From NCBI RefSeq assembly GCF_001050515.1, contig NZ_CAHS01000015.1, positions 62,001-126,000 of the forward strand: DNA of 64,000 bases, read 5' to 3'. The DNA comes from Erwinia piriflorinigrans CFBP 5888. GTDB taxonomy: Bacteria > Pseudomonadota > Gammaproteobacteria > Enterobacterales > Enterobacteriaceae. The position numbers and the translations under genes were made by a program. Below the pieces are notes generated by a model. That model did not search any database, was not told where the DNA came from, and saw nothing but the letters and a program-made list of their open reading frames with translations. The number at the start of each line of letters is the position of its first letter. Position 1 is the first letter of the stretch. Shown in pieces: positions 19,908-30,194 of this stretch.

Positions 19908-20145
19908 CACGCGTCTGCACTTCCCGGTAAATACCCAAAAAGTGATTGGCTGGGTATTTATCTCTTCAGTAAGTGGTAGAGCGCGCCCGAATTACACGGT
20001 AATACCTTAACAGCGTCCAGCAGCGCTCTTCAGGGAGCTTAAACTTCATTATGCTACATTCCGGGAGCTTAAAGTTCTTAAAGCCCTATGGAAGCGTCAG
20101 TGTTGTTTTTGAAGGGGGGCCAGTGGGAAACGGCGGATTTCGGCT
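19908..20145. other. sufE-lpp gap without ldtE
   Basis: In E. coli this place holds ldtE (ynhG). Here only about 240 non-coding bases remain before the lpp terminator. They contain a 15-base direct repeat, GGGAGCTTAAAcTTC/GGGAGCTTAAAgTTC, at 20033 and 20063 with a 30-base period. I could not find a recognisable ldtE remnant. Confidence 0.55.
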
Positions 20146-20177
20146 AAAAAAAATGGCGCACGATGTGCGCCATTTTT
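20146..20177 (-). terminator. Terminator of lpp
   Basis: AAAAATGGCGCAC/GTGCGCCATTTTT forms a long stem directly after lpp, nearly identical to the E. coli lpp terminator as I remember it. Flanking A/T runs let it work in both directions, so it could also stop suf transcripts. Confidence 0.9.
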
Positions 20178-20190
20178 AAAACCAGAACTC

Positions 20191-20439
<249 letters not shown>

Positions 20440-20464
20440 CTAGATTAAGTTAATCTCCATGTAG

Positions 20465-20480
20465 CGTTACAAGTATTACA
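20465..20480 (-). promoter_or_regulatory. lpp promoter -10 region and transcription start
   Basis: TGTAATACTTGTAACGCTAC upstream of lpp is identical to the strong E. coli lpp promoter region as I remember it. The -10 element TAATACT occupies 20472-20478, and by analogy transcription starts at 20465, giving a 38-nt leader, the same length as in E. coli. Confidence 0.8.
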
Positions 20481-20680
20481 CAAAGTTTTTTCTAAAGAGA
20501 ATAAATTTTTGCTGGGAAGGTGTTAAATTTGCTCGTTCGCTCAAAGAAGCATCTTCTTTCCGGCTTTTTACCTAAAGCGAAGAGAAAACAGGCGATTTTA
20601 ATCAGAGCGCTCTGATATTTGGCGACGAATTTAGAGGCTGTTACATCGCCAGAGAGTTGGGGGAATACGTTTCACGACAG

Positions 20681-20707
20681 AAAAAAAGCGCCACTCAGGG
20701 CGCTTTT
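20681..20707 (-). terminator. Terminator of pykF
   Basis: AAAAGCGCC, loop ACTCA, GGCGCTTTT, with a T-run on the minus strand. It lies 22 bases past the pykF stop. Between it and the lpp promoter I see nothing else. Confidence 0.85.
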
Positions 20708-20728
20708 AACATCAAACCAGGCTTTCAA

Positions 20729-22141
20729 TCAGAGCACATGTACCGATGCAGTATTGGTGGTGCCGCTAGGGACTAAAGCACCTGAAACCATCACAACCAC
20801 CTCGCCTTTATGAGCATATCCGCTCGCTTCTGCGGCGGCTTTACCAAGACGGTAAAAATCATCGGTGGAAGCGATTTTTTCCACGACAGAGGTGATGATC
20901 CCCTTGCTCAGCAGCAGCTGGCGGGAAGTTTGTTCATTGGTCGTTAGCGCAAGAATTGTGGCATGTGGGAAGTACTTACGAATTGATTTCGCCGACTTGC
21001 CGCCTTCTGTCGCCACGACAATCAGTGGTGCTTCCAGCTTCTCGGCCGTATCAACGGCGCCACGACATACGGCTTCAGTAATACGCATTTTACGATTGTC
21101 ATGCTGCACATCAATGCGGCTCTTCATCACGCGGTCGGTACGTTCACAAATGGTCGCCATGATGGTGACGGATTCCAGCGGATATTTACCTTTCGCACTC
21201 TCACCTGACAGCATGACTGCATCCGTACCGTCGAGAATGGCATTGGCAACGTCTCCCGCTTCTGCACGGGTAGGGCGCGGGTTCTTGATCATTGAATCAA
21301 GCATCTGGGTGGCGGTGATCACCACTTTACGTGCATGGTTACACTTTTTGATCATCATCTTCTGCGCGAAGATCACTTCTTCAACCGGGATTTCAACGCC
21401 GAGATCGCCACGAGCGACCATGATACCGTCAGAAGCATCAAGGATTTCATCGAAGTTGTTCAGGCCTTCCTGGTTTTCGATCTTAGAGATAATCTGAATG
21501 CGTTCACCACCGTGTGCTTTCAGATGCTCACGGATCTCAATTACGTCAGAACGCTTGCGAATGAAGGAAGCGGCTACAAAATCAACACCCTGTTCGCAGC
21601 CGAAGATAAGGTCGTGCTTGTCTTTCTCTGCTAAGGCGGGAAGCTGGATCGACACACCCGGCAAGTTAACGCCTTTGTTCTCGCCCAGGTCACCATTGTT
21701 CAGTACTTTACAGACAACGGTGTTTGCCGTCACTTCGATCACTTCCATGCCGATCAGGCCATCGTCAACCAGCACGGTATTACCGATTTGCAGATCCGCC
21801 GCGAAGCCAGGATAGGTCACGGCAACGGTTTGTGCATTTCCAACGACGCTCTGGTCTGTGGTGAAGGTAAAGGTTTGGCCTGCTTTTAGCGCCGCATCCT
21901 GTCCACCTTCCAGTTTCATGGTGCGGATTTCCGGACCTTTGGTGTCCAGAAGGATCGCAGCCTGATGGCCGCTTTTGCTCATAACATTACGCAGATTGGT
22001 AATGCGCTGGCCGTGTTCCTGGTAATCCCCGTGGGAAAAGTTCAAACGCATAACGTTCATGCCGGCATCCAGCAGGTTGGTCAGCATCTCTTCAGATTCG
22101 GTTTTTGGACCGATAGTACAAACGATCTTAGTTTTTTTCAT
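20729..22141 (-). CDS. pykF: Pyruvate kinase I
   Basis: Converts PEP and ADP to pyruvate and ATP, the last glycolytic step, opposing PpsA in the same window. The 470 residues match E. coli PykF. Motifs include [18 protein letters not shown] at the start (Arg32 lies in the following [12 protein letters not shown]), the signature [18 protein letters not shown] around the catalytic Lys (about residue 220), [12 protein letters not shown], and [11 protein letters not shown]. The C-terminal effector domain keeps [10 protein letters not shown], the expected fructose-1,6-bisphosphate site. An upstream Cra-like site suggests repression by Cra. Confidence 0.97.
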   Translation of the reverse strand: MKKTKIVCTIGPKTESEEMLTNLLDAGMNVMRLNFSHGDYQEHGQRITNLRNVMSKSGHQAAILLDTKGPEIRTMKLEGGQDAALKAGQTFTFTTDQSVVGNAQTVAVTYPGFAADLQIGNTVLVDDGLIGMEVIEVTANTVVCKVLNNGDLGENKGVNLPGVSIQLPALAEKDKHDLIFGCEQGVDFVAASFIRKRSDVIEIREHLKAHGGERIQIISKIENQEGLNNFDEILDASDGIMVARGDLGVEIPVEEVIFAQKMMIKKCNHARKVVITATQMLDSMIKNPRPTRAEAGDVANAILDGTDAVMLSGESAKGKYPLESVTIMATICERTDRVMKSRIDVQHDNRKMRITEAVCRGAVDTAEKLEAPLIVVATEGGKSAKSIRKYFPHATILALTTNEQTSRQLLLSKGIITSVVEKIASTDDFYRLGKAAAEASGYAHKGEVVVMVSGALVPSGTTNTASVHVL

Positions 22142-22493
22142 GACGATTTATCTACTAAGTTGTGATGGATGAGAAAGCTGTATCCCGGCGGTGAAACCAC
22201 CGGAAGAGAATTTTGCGCCACCAGGGAGGTTGAACTTAAAGACAGGTGACTGAATTAAAGCCTGTAGGGTAACTTGAAACGCGATTTCATCGTCGTTGTG
22301 GCAAGACATTGCGCGACTGGGAGTTATTATAGATTGAGGGGCAACCATACGCTGAAACCATTCAAGTGAAACAACGTTCAATATTATAGTCGCTAAGTGT
22401 TCGAAAACCAATTAAAAGCGTGGGGTACCAGGCCAATGAATAAAAAAATCAGCTGATGGGGCAACGGAACGTTGATGTCATGCCAGAGGAAGC
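22142..22493. other. pykF leader and promoter region
   Basis: This 352-base gap holds the pykF promoter. TATAAT on the minus strand (22326-22331) would give a leader of about 178 nt, and the Cra-like site at 22351-22366 covers the -35 area. The remainder, next to the tRNA genes, shows nothing I can name. Confidence 0.6.
22351..22366. promoter_or_regulatory. Cra (FruR) operator candidate of pykF
   Basis: GCTGAAACCATTCAAG fits the Cra pattern TGAAnCnnTTCA. It is centred about 30 bases upstream of the TATAAT element, so bound Cra would block RNA polymerase. Cra represses pykF in E. coli. Confidence 0.7.
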
Positions 22494-22570
22494 TGGTGCG
22501 TTCTAGAGGACTCGAACCTCCGACCCCCACCATGTCAAGGTGGTGCTCTAACCAACTGAGCTAAGAACGC
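22494..22570 (-). tRNA. tRNA-Val (anticodon GAC)
   Basis: A full 77-nt cloverleaf including the encoded CCA. The acceptor stem is GCGTTCT/AGAACGC, the anticodon loop TTGACAT between CCACC and GGTGG stems gives GAC. It differs from the two following copies in the acceptor and T stems (GGAGG...CCTCT). Confidence 0.96.
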
Positions 22571-22693
22571 AAATCGCACCGCAGACGTATTACCTTGCTG
22601 AAGGTCCAATAACAGGCTTTAAAGCGCCATGAAAGGGGCAAGAGTACTGCGATTTAAAGGGGATATGATGCTTTAAAGCATTTAAAAACAATT

Positions 22694-22770
22694 TGGTGCG
22701 TCCGAGTGGACTCGAACCACCGACCCCCACCATGTCAAGGTGGTGCTCTAACCAACTGAGCTACGGACGC
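22694..22770 (-). tRNA. valV: tRNA-Val (anticodon GAC)
   Basis: Cloverleaf of 77 nt with encoded CCA. Acceptor stem GCGTCCG/CGGACGC, anticodon GAC in loop TTGACAT. Its sequence matches E. coli valV, which is also next to mdtK. Confidence 0.96.
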
Positions 22771-22820
22771 ATAAACTGTTTCAGCTTTCACTTAACAGCC
22801 TATCAGCTGCTATCTGAAAG

Positions 22821-22897
22821 TGGTGCGTCCGAGTGGACTCGAACCACCGACCCCCACCATGTCAAGGTGGTGCTCTAACCAACTGAGCTACGGACGC
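22821..22897 (-). tRNA. tRNA-Val (anticodon GAC)
   Basis: Identical over the tRNA body to the copy at 22694-22770, 50 bases away. First of the three in the direction of transcription, so they probably form one precursor. Confidence 0.96.
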
Positions 22898-23044
22898 ACA
22901 TAGCTGTCATGGCGACAGCGGGGACGAATATTAACGATAGCCGGCACGCCTGGCAAGGAGAAAAATTCTTTTCCAGCCTGATTGCTGCGCAACTGTGCGA
23001 AGCGCAGCATTTTTAACCATATCGTGACGAAATTATCCGCCAAA

Positions 23045-24418
23045 TTAACGTGCAGAGCGCGCCAGGATCATTGTTTCCGGTTCACGTTGCAGTCGGCGTA
23101 TTCGCCAAATCATCATAATCGCAGCAGATGTCAGACCGATAATAAAGCCGATCCAAAATCCTGCAGGCCCCATAGCGGGCAGCACCAGGTCGGTCATCCC
23201 CAGCAGATAGCCGAACGGTAATCCGAGTAGCCAGTAGGCGATGAAGGTGATAAAGAAGATTGAACGAGTGTCTTTATAACCCCTTAAAATGCCGCTACCG
23301 ATGACCTGAATAGAGTCTGAGAATTGATATATCGCCGCCAGTAGCATCAGCTGAGCGGCCATGGTGACAACTTCCGGATCGTCAGTGTACAGCTGGGCGA
23401 TCTGCTCACGAAAGCTGATGGTAAACAGCGCGGTCACGCAGGCCATACCTATTCCTACGCCCTGAGCCGTCCAGGCCGCCACTTTTGCCTGCTCTGCTGA
23501 ACCCTGACCCAGACGAAAGCCTACACGAATGGTGGTTGCAACGCCGATCGATAACGGCACGACAAACATCAGCGAGCTGAAGTTTAAGGCAATTTGGTGC
23601 CCGGCTACTTTGATGATCCCCAATGGAGACACCAATAAAGCCACCACGGCGAACAGGGTAACTTCAAAAAACAGAGCCAGTGCGACAGGGAGGCCAAGGC
23701 CGATTAGACGGCGTATTGCTTTCCAGTCCGGACCGCTAAATCGCTGTGGCAGGCGAATATCACGCATCGATTTTGCCCGGCTCACCCAGACCTTCATGGC
23801 AATAAACATCACCCAGTATACCGAAGCGGTGGCGACTCCACAGCCAACGCCACCAAGAGCAGGCATACCCAAATGACCATGGATAAAGACATAATTAACC
23901 GGAATGTTCACCAGCAGCCCAATAAAACCCATCACCATACCCGGTTTGGTTTTTGACAAGCCTTCGCACTGATCGCGTGCTACCTGGAAGAACAGATAAC
24001 CCGGGGCTCCCCAGAGCAGGGCATGCAGATAGCCGATGGCTTTTTGCGACAGTAATGGATCGACGTTATGCATCGCAGAGAGCAAATGGCCAGCGTTATA
24101 CAGCACAACCATAACCAGTACGGCAACAATCCCTGCCAGCCAGTATGCCTGGCGTACCTGGTGGGCAATAAGAGCGCGGCGACCAGAGCCGTTAAGCTGT
24201 GCGACCACCGGTGTTAAGGCCAGCAGCAAACCGTGGCCAAAAAGAATAACAGGCAACCAGATTGAGGTGCCTACGGCAACGGCGGCCATATCCGTGGCGC
24301 TGACGGCACCGGCCATTACAGTATCAACAAATCCCATCGATGTTTGCGCAACCTGCGCAAGGATAACTGGGATAGCCAGGGCTAATAACTGACGCGCCTC
24401 TGAGAGGTACTTCTGCAC
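23045..24418 (-). CDS. mdtK: MATE multidrug efflux pump MdtK
   Basis: Inner-membrane cation antiporter of the MATE family (NorM type) that exports fluoroquinolones and cationic dyes. The 457-residue protein is co-linear with E. coli MdtK, with about 12 hydrophobic helices and motifs GFVDTVMAG (about 29-37), [13 protein letters not shown] (near 380) and [17 protein letters not shown]. The start is GTG at 24418 with AAGGTG five bases upstream; the E. coli gene also uses GTG as I recall. It is divergent from ribE, the same neighbour as in E. coli. The basal leader carries an ACCCC...GGGGT inverted repeat of unknown use. Confidence 0.95.
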   Translation of the reverse strand: MQKYLSEARQLLALAIPVILAQVAQTSMGFVDTVMAGAVSATDMAAVAVGTSIWLPVILFGHGLLLALTPVVAQLNGSGRRALIAHQVRQAYWLAGIVAVLVMVVLYNAGHLLSAMHNVDPLLSQKAIGYLHALLWGAPGYLFFQVARDQCEGLSKTKPGMVMGFIGLLVNIPVNYVFIHGHLGMPALGGVGCGVATASVYWVMFIAMKVWVSRAKSMRDIRLPQRFSGPDWKAIRRLIGLGLPVALALFFEVTLFAVVALLVSPLGIIKVAGHQIALNFSSLMFVVPLSIGVATTIRVGFRLGQGSAEQAKVAAWTAQGVGIGMACVTALFTISFREQIAQLYTDDPEVVTMAAQLMLLAAIYQFSDSIQVIGSGILRGYKDTRSIFFITFIAYWLLGLPFGYLLGMTDLVLPAMGPAGFWIGFIIGLTSAAIMMIWRIRRLQREPETMILARSAR

Positions 24419-24670
24419 ACAAACACCTTAATTGTTTACCCCTTATTAAGAAATATTGGGGTTATGATAGACAAGTATGACGCTGGTAAGAGAAAGGCAT
24501 TTTTCATGCCAGTTCCGTGGGGACTTCATTCTAATGCTCGTGGGTTAAATAGCCAATGAACTGATGCGGGAATCGCACGTTGTGTCACGGAATGTTGCCG
24601 TGCTCCATTTGGCTTTACCTCGTTGCCAGGGCAAACTACGTAACAGGAAAATGTTATTTTGAGGCAAAAC

Positions 24671-25330
24671 ATGTTTACAGGTATTGTGCAGGGCATCGCA
24701 GAGGTGCTGGCGATTGAAGAGAAAGCTAATTTTCGTACTCACATAGTTAAGATGCCGCCGGAGTTGCTGCATGGTTTGGAGTTGGGCGCATCGGTTTCTC
24801 ATAATGGTTGCTGTCTGACGGTAACCAGCGTGGAAGGCGATCGCGTTAGCTTTGATCTGGTCAAAGAGACGCTGCGTATCACCAACCTCGGTTCGCTTAA
24901 CGTTGGGGATACGGTTAACGTTGAGCGTGCAGCGAAGTTCAGCGATGAAATCGGTGGGCATTTGATGTCCGGTCATATTATGACCACCGCCGAAATCACC
25001 AGGATCCTGACGGCGGAAAATAACCGTGAAATCTGGTTTAAGCCACAGGATGTCAGCCAGATGAAATACATATTGCATAAAGGTTTTGTTGGCATTGACG
25101 GTATTAGCCTGACCGTTGGAGAAGTGACCCGGTCGAAATTCTGTGTACACCTGATCCCGGAAACGCTGGCGCGTACCACTCTGGGCAGCAAACGTCTTGG
25201 ACAGCGGGTGAACATTGAAATCGATCCGCATACTCAGGCTATAGTCGAAACGGTTGAGCGGGTACTGGCACGCCGTGAAGCGGAACTTTTAGCTGCCGCC
25301 GTGGCAGAAGAGCAGGATAATGCTTCTTAA
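24671..25330 (+). CDS. ribE: Riboflavin synthase, alpha subunit
   Basis: Converts two 6,7-dimethyl-8-ribityllumazines to riboflavin plus a pyrimidine. The 219-residue enzyme has two lumazine-binding domains, about 1-90 starting MFTGIVQG and about 95-190 starting HLMSGHIM, with GCCLTVT in the first and [10 protein letters not shown] in the second. I chose ATG 24671, with GAGG eight bases upstream; a TTG at 24659 is in frame but not supported. E. coli calls the gene ribC or ribE. I see no FMN riboswitch in the leader. A terminator follows at once. Confidence 0.95.
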   Translation: MFTGIVQGIAEVLAIEEKANFRTHIVKMPPELLHGLELGASVSHNGCCLTVTSVEGDRVSFDLVKETLRITNLGSLNVGDTVNVERAAKFSDEIGGHLMSGHIMTTAEITRILTAENNREIWFKPQDVSQMKYILHKGFVGIDGISLTVGEVTRSKFCVHLIPETLARTTLGSKRLGQRVNIEIDPHTQAIVETVERVLARREAELLAAAVAEEQDNAS

Positions 25331-25346
25331 ATCGGATTAATAAAGA

Positions 25347-25378
25347 ACGGGCGTCCCTTCAGCGTCGCCCGTTTTTTT
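25347..25378 (+). terminator. Terminator of ribE
   Basis: ACGGGCG and CGCCCGT stem followed by TTTTTT, 17 bases past the ribE stop. The convergent cfa gene ends just beyond. Confidence 0.85.
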
Positions 25379-25386
25379 AAGCATTC

Positions 25387-26535
25387 TTAACGCGCCACGC
25401 TGATCCCGCCTTCTGTCCCACGAGTGAATACCACTTGCCAGAGTTGAATATCCCTGGCGCGAAAAGCACCCGCACAGGCATTCAGATAGTAAGAAAACAT
25501 ACGTTTGAAACGCACGCCATATTTCTCTGACAGCAGCGGCCAGGCTGCCAAAAAGCGCTGATACCAGTTCATCAGCGTGACGTCATAATCAGCACCAAAA
25601 TTATGCCAATCCTCCATCACAAAATGCGGCTCGCTGGCTTCAGCGATATGGCGCACGGAAGGGAGGCAGCCATTGGGGAAGATGTATTTGTTTATCCAGG
25701 GATCAACGTGGTCGTTGGTATTGCTGGCACCAATCGTGTGCAGCAGGAAAACGCCATCGGGTTTTAAATTACGATCCACTACGTCAAAATAGGTGGCGTA
25801 ATTTTTCGGGCCGACGTGTTCAAACATGCCAACGGATACGATGCGGTCAAACTGCTGCTGAAGATCACGATAGTCCTGCAGAAGGATTGTCACGCTGAGT
25901 CCGTTGCAGCGTTGCTGGGCCAGCTTTTGCTGTTCGGCGGATATCGTCACTCCAACCACACTGACTCCATAATGACGGGCTGCATATTCAGCCAGTCCTC
26001 CCCAGCCGCAGCCAATATCAAGCAGCGTCATGCCTGGTTTAAGCTGAAGTTTTGCGCAGATCAGCTCCAGTTTGGCTTCCTGTGCCAGCTCTAGCGTTGC
26101 TGCTTGTTTCCAGTAACCACAGGAATATTGCATGTAGGGATCGAGCATTTCAGTAAAGAGGTCATTACCCAAGTCATAATGTTCTTTACCCACTATCCAG
26201 GCCCGTTTACGAGACTGCAAATTCGTTAAACGAGAAGCGGCGATACGCAGGGTATCTTTGAAATGATGGGGAAGCTGTTGCTCAAGGTGCGCGTTGAGCA
26301 CACGCTGAAAAAAAATATCCAAACGTTCACATTCCCACCAGCCGTCCATATAACTTTCACCCAGACCTAAAGAGCCTTCCTGGAGTACTCGCTTAAAAAA
26401 GTTGGTATTAGTCACCTGGATATCCCAGGGACGAGTTCCGTTTATTTCAATATCAGCCTTACTCAATATTTCCTGAACGATTCGGTACCACTGGTTATCG
26501 GTCAGGCTTTCTTCTTCTAAACACGATGAACTCAT
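25387..26535 (-). CDS. cfa: Cyclopropane-fatty-acyl-phospholipid synthase
   Basis: Transfers a methylene group from S-adenosylmethionine to unsaturated acyl chains of membrane phospholipids, usually at entry to stationary phase. The 382-residue protein equals E. coli Cfa in length and is co-linear. The SAM motif LLDIGCGWGGLAEYAA lies at about 169-184, and VGMFEHVGPKNY and the GCLPSVRHIAE segment are family landmarks. The C-terminus IQLWQVVFTRG is conserved. It lies between ribE and punC as in E. coli. The 328-base gap upstream should hold its promoter. Confidence 0.96.
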   Translation of the reverse strand: MSSSCLEEESLTDNQWYRIVQEILSKADIEINGTRPWDIQVTNTNFFKRVLQEGSLGLGESYMDGWWECERLDIFFQRVLNAHLEQQLPHHFKDTLRIAASRLTNLQSRKRAWIVGKEHYDLGNDLFTEMLDPYMQYSCGYWKQAATLELAQEAKLELICAKLQLKPGMTLLDIGCGWGGLAEYAARHYGVSVVGVTISAEQQKLAQQRCNGLSVTILLQDYRDLQQQFDRIVSVGMFEHVGPKNYATYFDVVDRNLKPDGVFLLHTIGASNTNDHVDPWINKYIFPNGCLPSVRHIAEASEPHFVMEDWHNFGADYDVTLMNWYQRFLAAWPLLSEKYGVRFKRMFSYYLNACAGAFRARDIQLWQVVFTRGTEGGISVAR

Positions 26536-26863
26536 AGCTTCTCCATCACCCTGTGTGATTGATACCTGAGAAAAGAGTAGTCAATTCTCAGAGAACGGTA
26601 AGAGAATATGCGGCAAAAACCGCAGCCTGATGACAACGTAAAAGAGGACTGATTGATGCGTAAAAAGGCTGAAATGGATGCGTTCAGTTAGAAAATCTAG
26701 GCAATCAGACCTAAAGCCGATCGCAGAAAGCCTGCACAGCATCTATTCCGGCCAGAAGAATAATATGAGCTTATTATTTTACATGACATTAGGAAGTATA
26801 TGCCTGCAGGCAGTATTGTTCAATGGCTTATCGTTAGCTTGCTAACCAGTTGACCAGGTTGAT
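26536..26863. other. cfa upstream gap
   Basis: 328 bases between punC and cfa, both on the minus strand. It should carry the cfa promoter and the end of the punC transcript. I see no convincing gene, operator or terminator. Confidence 0.5.
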
Positions 26864-28063
26864 TTATAGGTGCTGCGCCTCTGTTTGCAACATGAGATTT
26901 TTCTCGCCCTTGCGCTGAACGAAATAACCTAATGTTGCTAATAAAATGGTTATCAGCATCACGAACACCGTGGTTTGCAGCGCCGCGCCAATCCATGTCG
27001 ATACTGCCATGCTGGCGAGAAAGCACAGGCTGAGCTGTAGCATGTTTTGCAGGGCAGCCGCTTTACCGGTGGCCTGAGGGAACGGCAGCAGGGCATTAGA
27101 CACAACAACAGGATAGATAGCCCCATTCGCCATTGCCATACCACAGAAGGGGAGTAATAGCGTCCATAACGTGGGTTGAGGGAGTTGCGCAATTAAGTAG
27201 AGCGAAACAATACTCAGACTATAGAACGCCAGTAGCCAGGGGAGGATCTTGCGTCCGGCAAATCGATTTAACAACGCACGACAGCTAAAGCCGCCGATAA
27301 GAAAAGCCGCAGTTTGTGGTACGTAGCTCAGGCCAATATCACCAGGCGTCAATCCTAAATTTCCCAGGATAAACGGTGAGCCGGTAAGCCAGGCAAAGAA
27401 GCTGGCTGAGCAGGCGGCATAGATAGCCACATTGCCACAGTAAACGGGTGATTTAAGCAGGGTGATAAAGCCCGGAGCAGCTATATCAGATGCCGATGTG
27501 CTTTTATCCGACCCCGGCTGTGATGGCAGAAGAAAAGTCGGAACCAGCAGGAGCAGAGTAATAAGTAAAAGTGCGACGAATATCGCCTGCCATGAAAAAT
27601 GACCTAACAGCCATGCACCCAGCAGCGGGGCCAGCGCTGGTGAAAGTGCGACCAGCGGCATGATGGTGGCGAAGACCCTGTTAGCCTGCGCGCCACTGTA
27701 GCGGTCAACGACCAGTGCCTGCCAGCTTACCGCTGCAGCGCATACCCCGACAGCCTGCACAAAACGCCATGCCAGCAGCGACGTCGCTGAATCCACCCAA
27801 AGCATGGCGGCACAGCCGATAGCAAACAGACTTAATCCCATTAACAGTACTGGCTTGCGGCCGATGCGATCGGAAAGGGGGCCCCAGACCAGCTGGGCAC
27901 AGGCAAAGCCAGCCAGGAAAATACTTAGGCTGGCGCTGATAGCTCCGGCCTGTGTATTAAGATCCTGCTGCATCATGCCAAATGCTGGCAGGTACATATC
28001 CGTGGCGAGGAAGCCCAGCATGCTCAGCAGCGCCAGGTAAATCATAAAACCTTTCGAATTCAT
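26864..28063 (-). CDS. punC: Purine nucleoside transporter PunC (YdhC)
   Basis: A 399-residue major facilitator superfamily transporter of the Bcr/CflA drug-resistance group, co-linear with E. coli PunC, which imports purine nucleosides. About 12 hydrophobic segments are visible. Landmarks are [15 protein letters not shown] (about 15-29), [17 protein letters not shown] (the MFS loop motif, about 59-75), and [19 protein letters not shown]. It is divergent from the LysR regulator punR with a 113-base gap, and purR follows, so the block handles purine supply. Function is by orthology. Confidence 0.92.
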   Translation of the reverse strand: MNSKGFMIYLALLSMLGFLATDMYLPAFGMMQQDLNTQAGAISASLSIFLAGFACAQLVWGPLSDRIGRKPVLLMGLSLFAIGCAAMLWVDSATSLLAWRFVQAVGVCAAAVSWQALVVDRYSGAQANRVFATIMPLVALSPALAPLLGAWLLGHFSWQAIFVALLLITLLLLVPTFLLPSQPGSDKSTSASDIAAPGFITLLKSPVYCGNVAIYAACSASFFAWLTGSPFILGNLGLTPGDIGLSYVPQTAAFLIGGFSCRALLNRFAGRKILPWLLAFYSLSIVSLYLIAQLPQPTLWTLLLPFCGMAMANGAIYPVVVSNALLPFPQATGKAAALQNMLQLSLCFLASMAVSTWIGAALQTTVFVMLITILLATLGYFVQRKGEKNLMLQTEAQHL

Positions 28064-28176
28064 AAAAATTTACTCTTGTTATGCGTTTTTTTTGCTTGCG
28101 CAGTGTAATCGCGTGCGGGACAGTCTGTGAAACGCTAATATTCGTTAAGTGATGTGAAAATTTTTGAAGGCTGAAT

Positions 28177-29082
28177 ATGTGGTCCGAACATTCACTTGAA
28201 GTCATTGATGCCGTAGCTCGAACCGGGAGTTTCACCGCCGCCGCCGCCGAGTTGCACCGCGTGCCCTCTGCGGTAAGCTATACGGTGCGTCAGCTGGAAG
28301 AGTGGCTGGCCGTTAGTCTGTTCGAAAGGCGTCATCGTGACGTCGTACTGACCGATGCCGGTCGAGTATTTAGCGAAGAAGCCCGTTCTGTTATCAAAAA
28401 AATGCTTACCACGCGCCGCCGTTGTCAACAGGTGGCAAACGGCTGGCGAGGGCAGCTCAATATCGCCGTTGATTGCATAGTACGTCCTTCACGGACTCGA
28501 CAGCTGGTAGTGGATTTTTACCGCCATTTCCCGGACATGGAGCTGCATATCATGCCAGAAGTCTTTAACGGCGTTTGGGATGCACTGGCGGATGGTCGGG
28601 TGGATGTCGCGATAGGTGCCACGCAGGCGATTCCCGTAGGGGGGCGTTTTGCATTTCGGGATATGGGCAGTCTGAACTGGCGCTGCGTGGTTAATGCACA
28701 ACATCTGCTAGCCGGGCGGCCCGGACTGCTGACAGATGAGTTAGTGCGCGAGTGGCCTTCGCTGGTACTGGAAGATACCTCGCGCGCGCTACCCAAGCGC
28801 ACAACCTGGACGCTTGATAATCAGCGTCGCCTGGTGGTACCTGACTGGGAAAGTGCCTTTGACTGCCTGCACGCGGGATTGTGCGTTGGCATGGTTCCGG
28901 GGCATTTTGCGCAACCGTTATTACAGCAAAACACATTATGTGAACTGACTCTTAGCTCACCCTTCCCTGACAGCCCATGCTGTCTGAGCTGGTCAGAGCA
29001 AAGCGCCTCACCGGCGCTGAGCTGGCTGCTGGAGTATCTTGGTAGTACAGAAACGCTTAATGCCGAATGGCTGAGTGAGTAA
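28177..29082 (+). CDS. punR: LysR-type regulator PunR (YdhB)
   Basis: A 301-residue LysR-family activator. The N-terminal winged helix-turn-helix is clear (SFTAAAAELHRVPSAVSYTVRQLEEWL, read in two parts, about residues 17-43), followed by the effector-binding domain starting near 90. In E. coli PunR (AdnB) activates the adjacent punC. Divergent gene order is preserved, so the shared 113-base gap should hold its operator. It ends close to the convergent purR. The co-effector is expected to be a purine nucleoside; this is not visible in the sequence. Confidence 0.92.
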   Translation: MWSEHSLEVIDAVARTGSFTAAAAELHRVPSAVSYTVRQLEEWLAVSLFERRHRDVVLTDAGRVFSEEARSVIKKMLTTRRRCQQVANGWRGQLNIAVDCIVRPSRTRQLVVDFYRHFPDMELHIMPEVFNGVWDALADGRVDVAIGATQAIPVGGRFAFRDMGSLNWRCVVNAQHLLAGRPGLLTDELVREWPSLVLEDTSRALPKRTTWTLDNQRRLVVPDWESAFDCLHAGLCVGMVPGHFAQPLLQQNTLCELTLSSPFPDSPCCLSWSEQSASPALSWLLEYLGSTETLNAEWLSE

Positions 29083-29105
29083 TCCGATGCGGCGGTGAGA
29101 CAAGA

Positions 29106-30131
29106 TTAACGGCGGTAGTCGCGGTAAGGGCCGTCCGCCACTGAGCGTCGTTCAATCAAAGTGGGATAGACTTCAATAGTTTGCGATTCTTCACGCTTAC
29201 TGGTGATACGATCAAGTAACATATTGAACGCTGTTTCGCCAAGACGCTCTTTCGGTTGGTGTACAGTAGTCAATGCTGGAGTGAAATAGCGGGCGTTGCG
29301 CACGTTGTCATAGCCAATCACAGAGATATCCTGTGGGACTCGCAGGCCCATTTCATCTGCTGCGCAGATTGCACCCATCGCCATAATATCCCCACCGCAG
29401 AAAACGGCGGTTGGGCGTTGTTTTTGCGCCAAAATTTGTTGCATAGCGCGGTAACCGGATTCTGGTTCAAAATCTCCCTGCACCAGCCATTCATCACGAA
29501 GTGCGATACCCGCTTCGGTCAAAGCCTTCAAAAATCCCGCATGGCGTCCGCCCCCGGTGTTGCGCTCCAGCTGGCCTGGGATGGCGGCAATATCGCGGTG
29601 TCCGCGTTCAATTAAATAACGTCCCGCAAGATAGCCACCCTCAAACGCGTTATCCAGTACCGTATCGGTAAAATCACCACGCGACTTGCCCCAGTCCATG
29701 ACGACCATTGGAATATTACGGTGATCCTCAAGCATCGAAATCAGCGCATCCGGGTATTCAGAGCACATTACCAGCAGCCCATCTACACGTTTTTGCGCCA
29801 TCATTGACAGATAAGCCTGCTGCTTTTCTATGTTGTTATGGGCATTACCCAGAATCAGGGTGTAGCCTTTGGCAAAGCAGCTATTCTCTACCGCCTCAAT
29901 GATTTCAGCAAAGTAGGGTGCTTCGCTTGAGGTTGCCAGCAGGCCAATCGTCTTGGTGTGGTTGACCTTGAGGCTGCGAGCTACGGCGCTGGGCGAGTAA
30001 TGCAATTCTTTGATTGCTACCCACACCGCTTCGCGTGTCTGGTCGGCGACAAAGCGTGTTTTATTGATGACGTGAGACACGGTGGTGGTGGAAACACCGG
30101 CGCGCTTTGCCACATCCTTAATTGTTGCCAT
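29106..30131 (-). CDS. purR: Purine repressor PurR
   Basis: LacI-family repressor of purine synthesis genes, 341 residues as in E. coli. The helix-turn-helix and hinge are intact ([20 protein letters not shown] at 1-20; [20 protein letters not shown] at about 47-66). The hypoxanthine/guanine-binding core follows, with [12 protein letters not shown] and [21 protein letters not shown] is the ribosome site. A PurR operator (30179-30194) upstream suggests autoregulation, and a 9-bp inverted repeat (30151-30171) lies in the leader between operator and ribosome site. ydhP and sodB, which follow purR in E. coli, are absent. Confidence 0.96.
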   Translation of the reverse strand: MATIKDVAKRAGVSTTTVSHVINKTRFVADQTREAVWVAIKELHYSPSAVARSLKVNHTKTIGLLATSSEAPYFAEIIEAVENSCFAKGYTLILGNAHNNIEKQQAYLSMMAQKRVDGLLVMCSEYPDALISMLEDHRNIPMVVMDWGKSRGDFTDTVLDNAFEGGYLAGRYLIERGHRDIAAIPGQLERNTGGGRHAGFLKALTEAGIALRDEWLVQGDFEPESGYRAMQQILAQKQRPTAVFCGGDIMAMGAICAADEMGLRVPQDISVIGYDNVRNARYFTPALTTVHQPKERLGETAFNMLLDRITSKREESQTIEVYPTLIERRSVADGPYRDYRR

Positions 30132-30150
30132 GAAAATCGTACTCCTGGTG

Positions 30151-30171
30151 TTATCAGTAACCTACTGATAA
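30151..30171. repeat. Inverted repeat in the purR leader
   Basis: TTATCAGTA, a three-base spacer, TACTGATAA: a perfect 9-bp inverted repeat. It sits five bases before the purR ribosome site in the message. It may form a leader hairpin or be bound by a dimeric regulator. Confidence 0.7.
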
Positions 30172-30178
30172 CTGGTTT

Positions 30179-30194
30179 GTTAAACGTTTGCCTT
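30179..30194. promoter_or_regulatory. PurR operator (autoregulation)
   Basis: AAGGCAAACGTTTAAC (minus strand) matches the PurR consensus core GCAAACGTTT and resembles the E. coli purR self-operator. It is 48-63 bases upstream of the purR start codon. Confidence 0.75.

Noticed and set aside
20865..21497. 210-codon plus-strand frame opposite pykF
   Set aside because: pykF is intact and nearly identical to E. coli; the antisense frame is a by-product of its codon use.
24419..24670. FMN riboswitch before ribE
   Set aside because: I looked for the conserved RFN element segments and did not see them; only small hairpins such as GGCAT/ATGCC are present.
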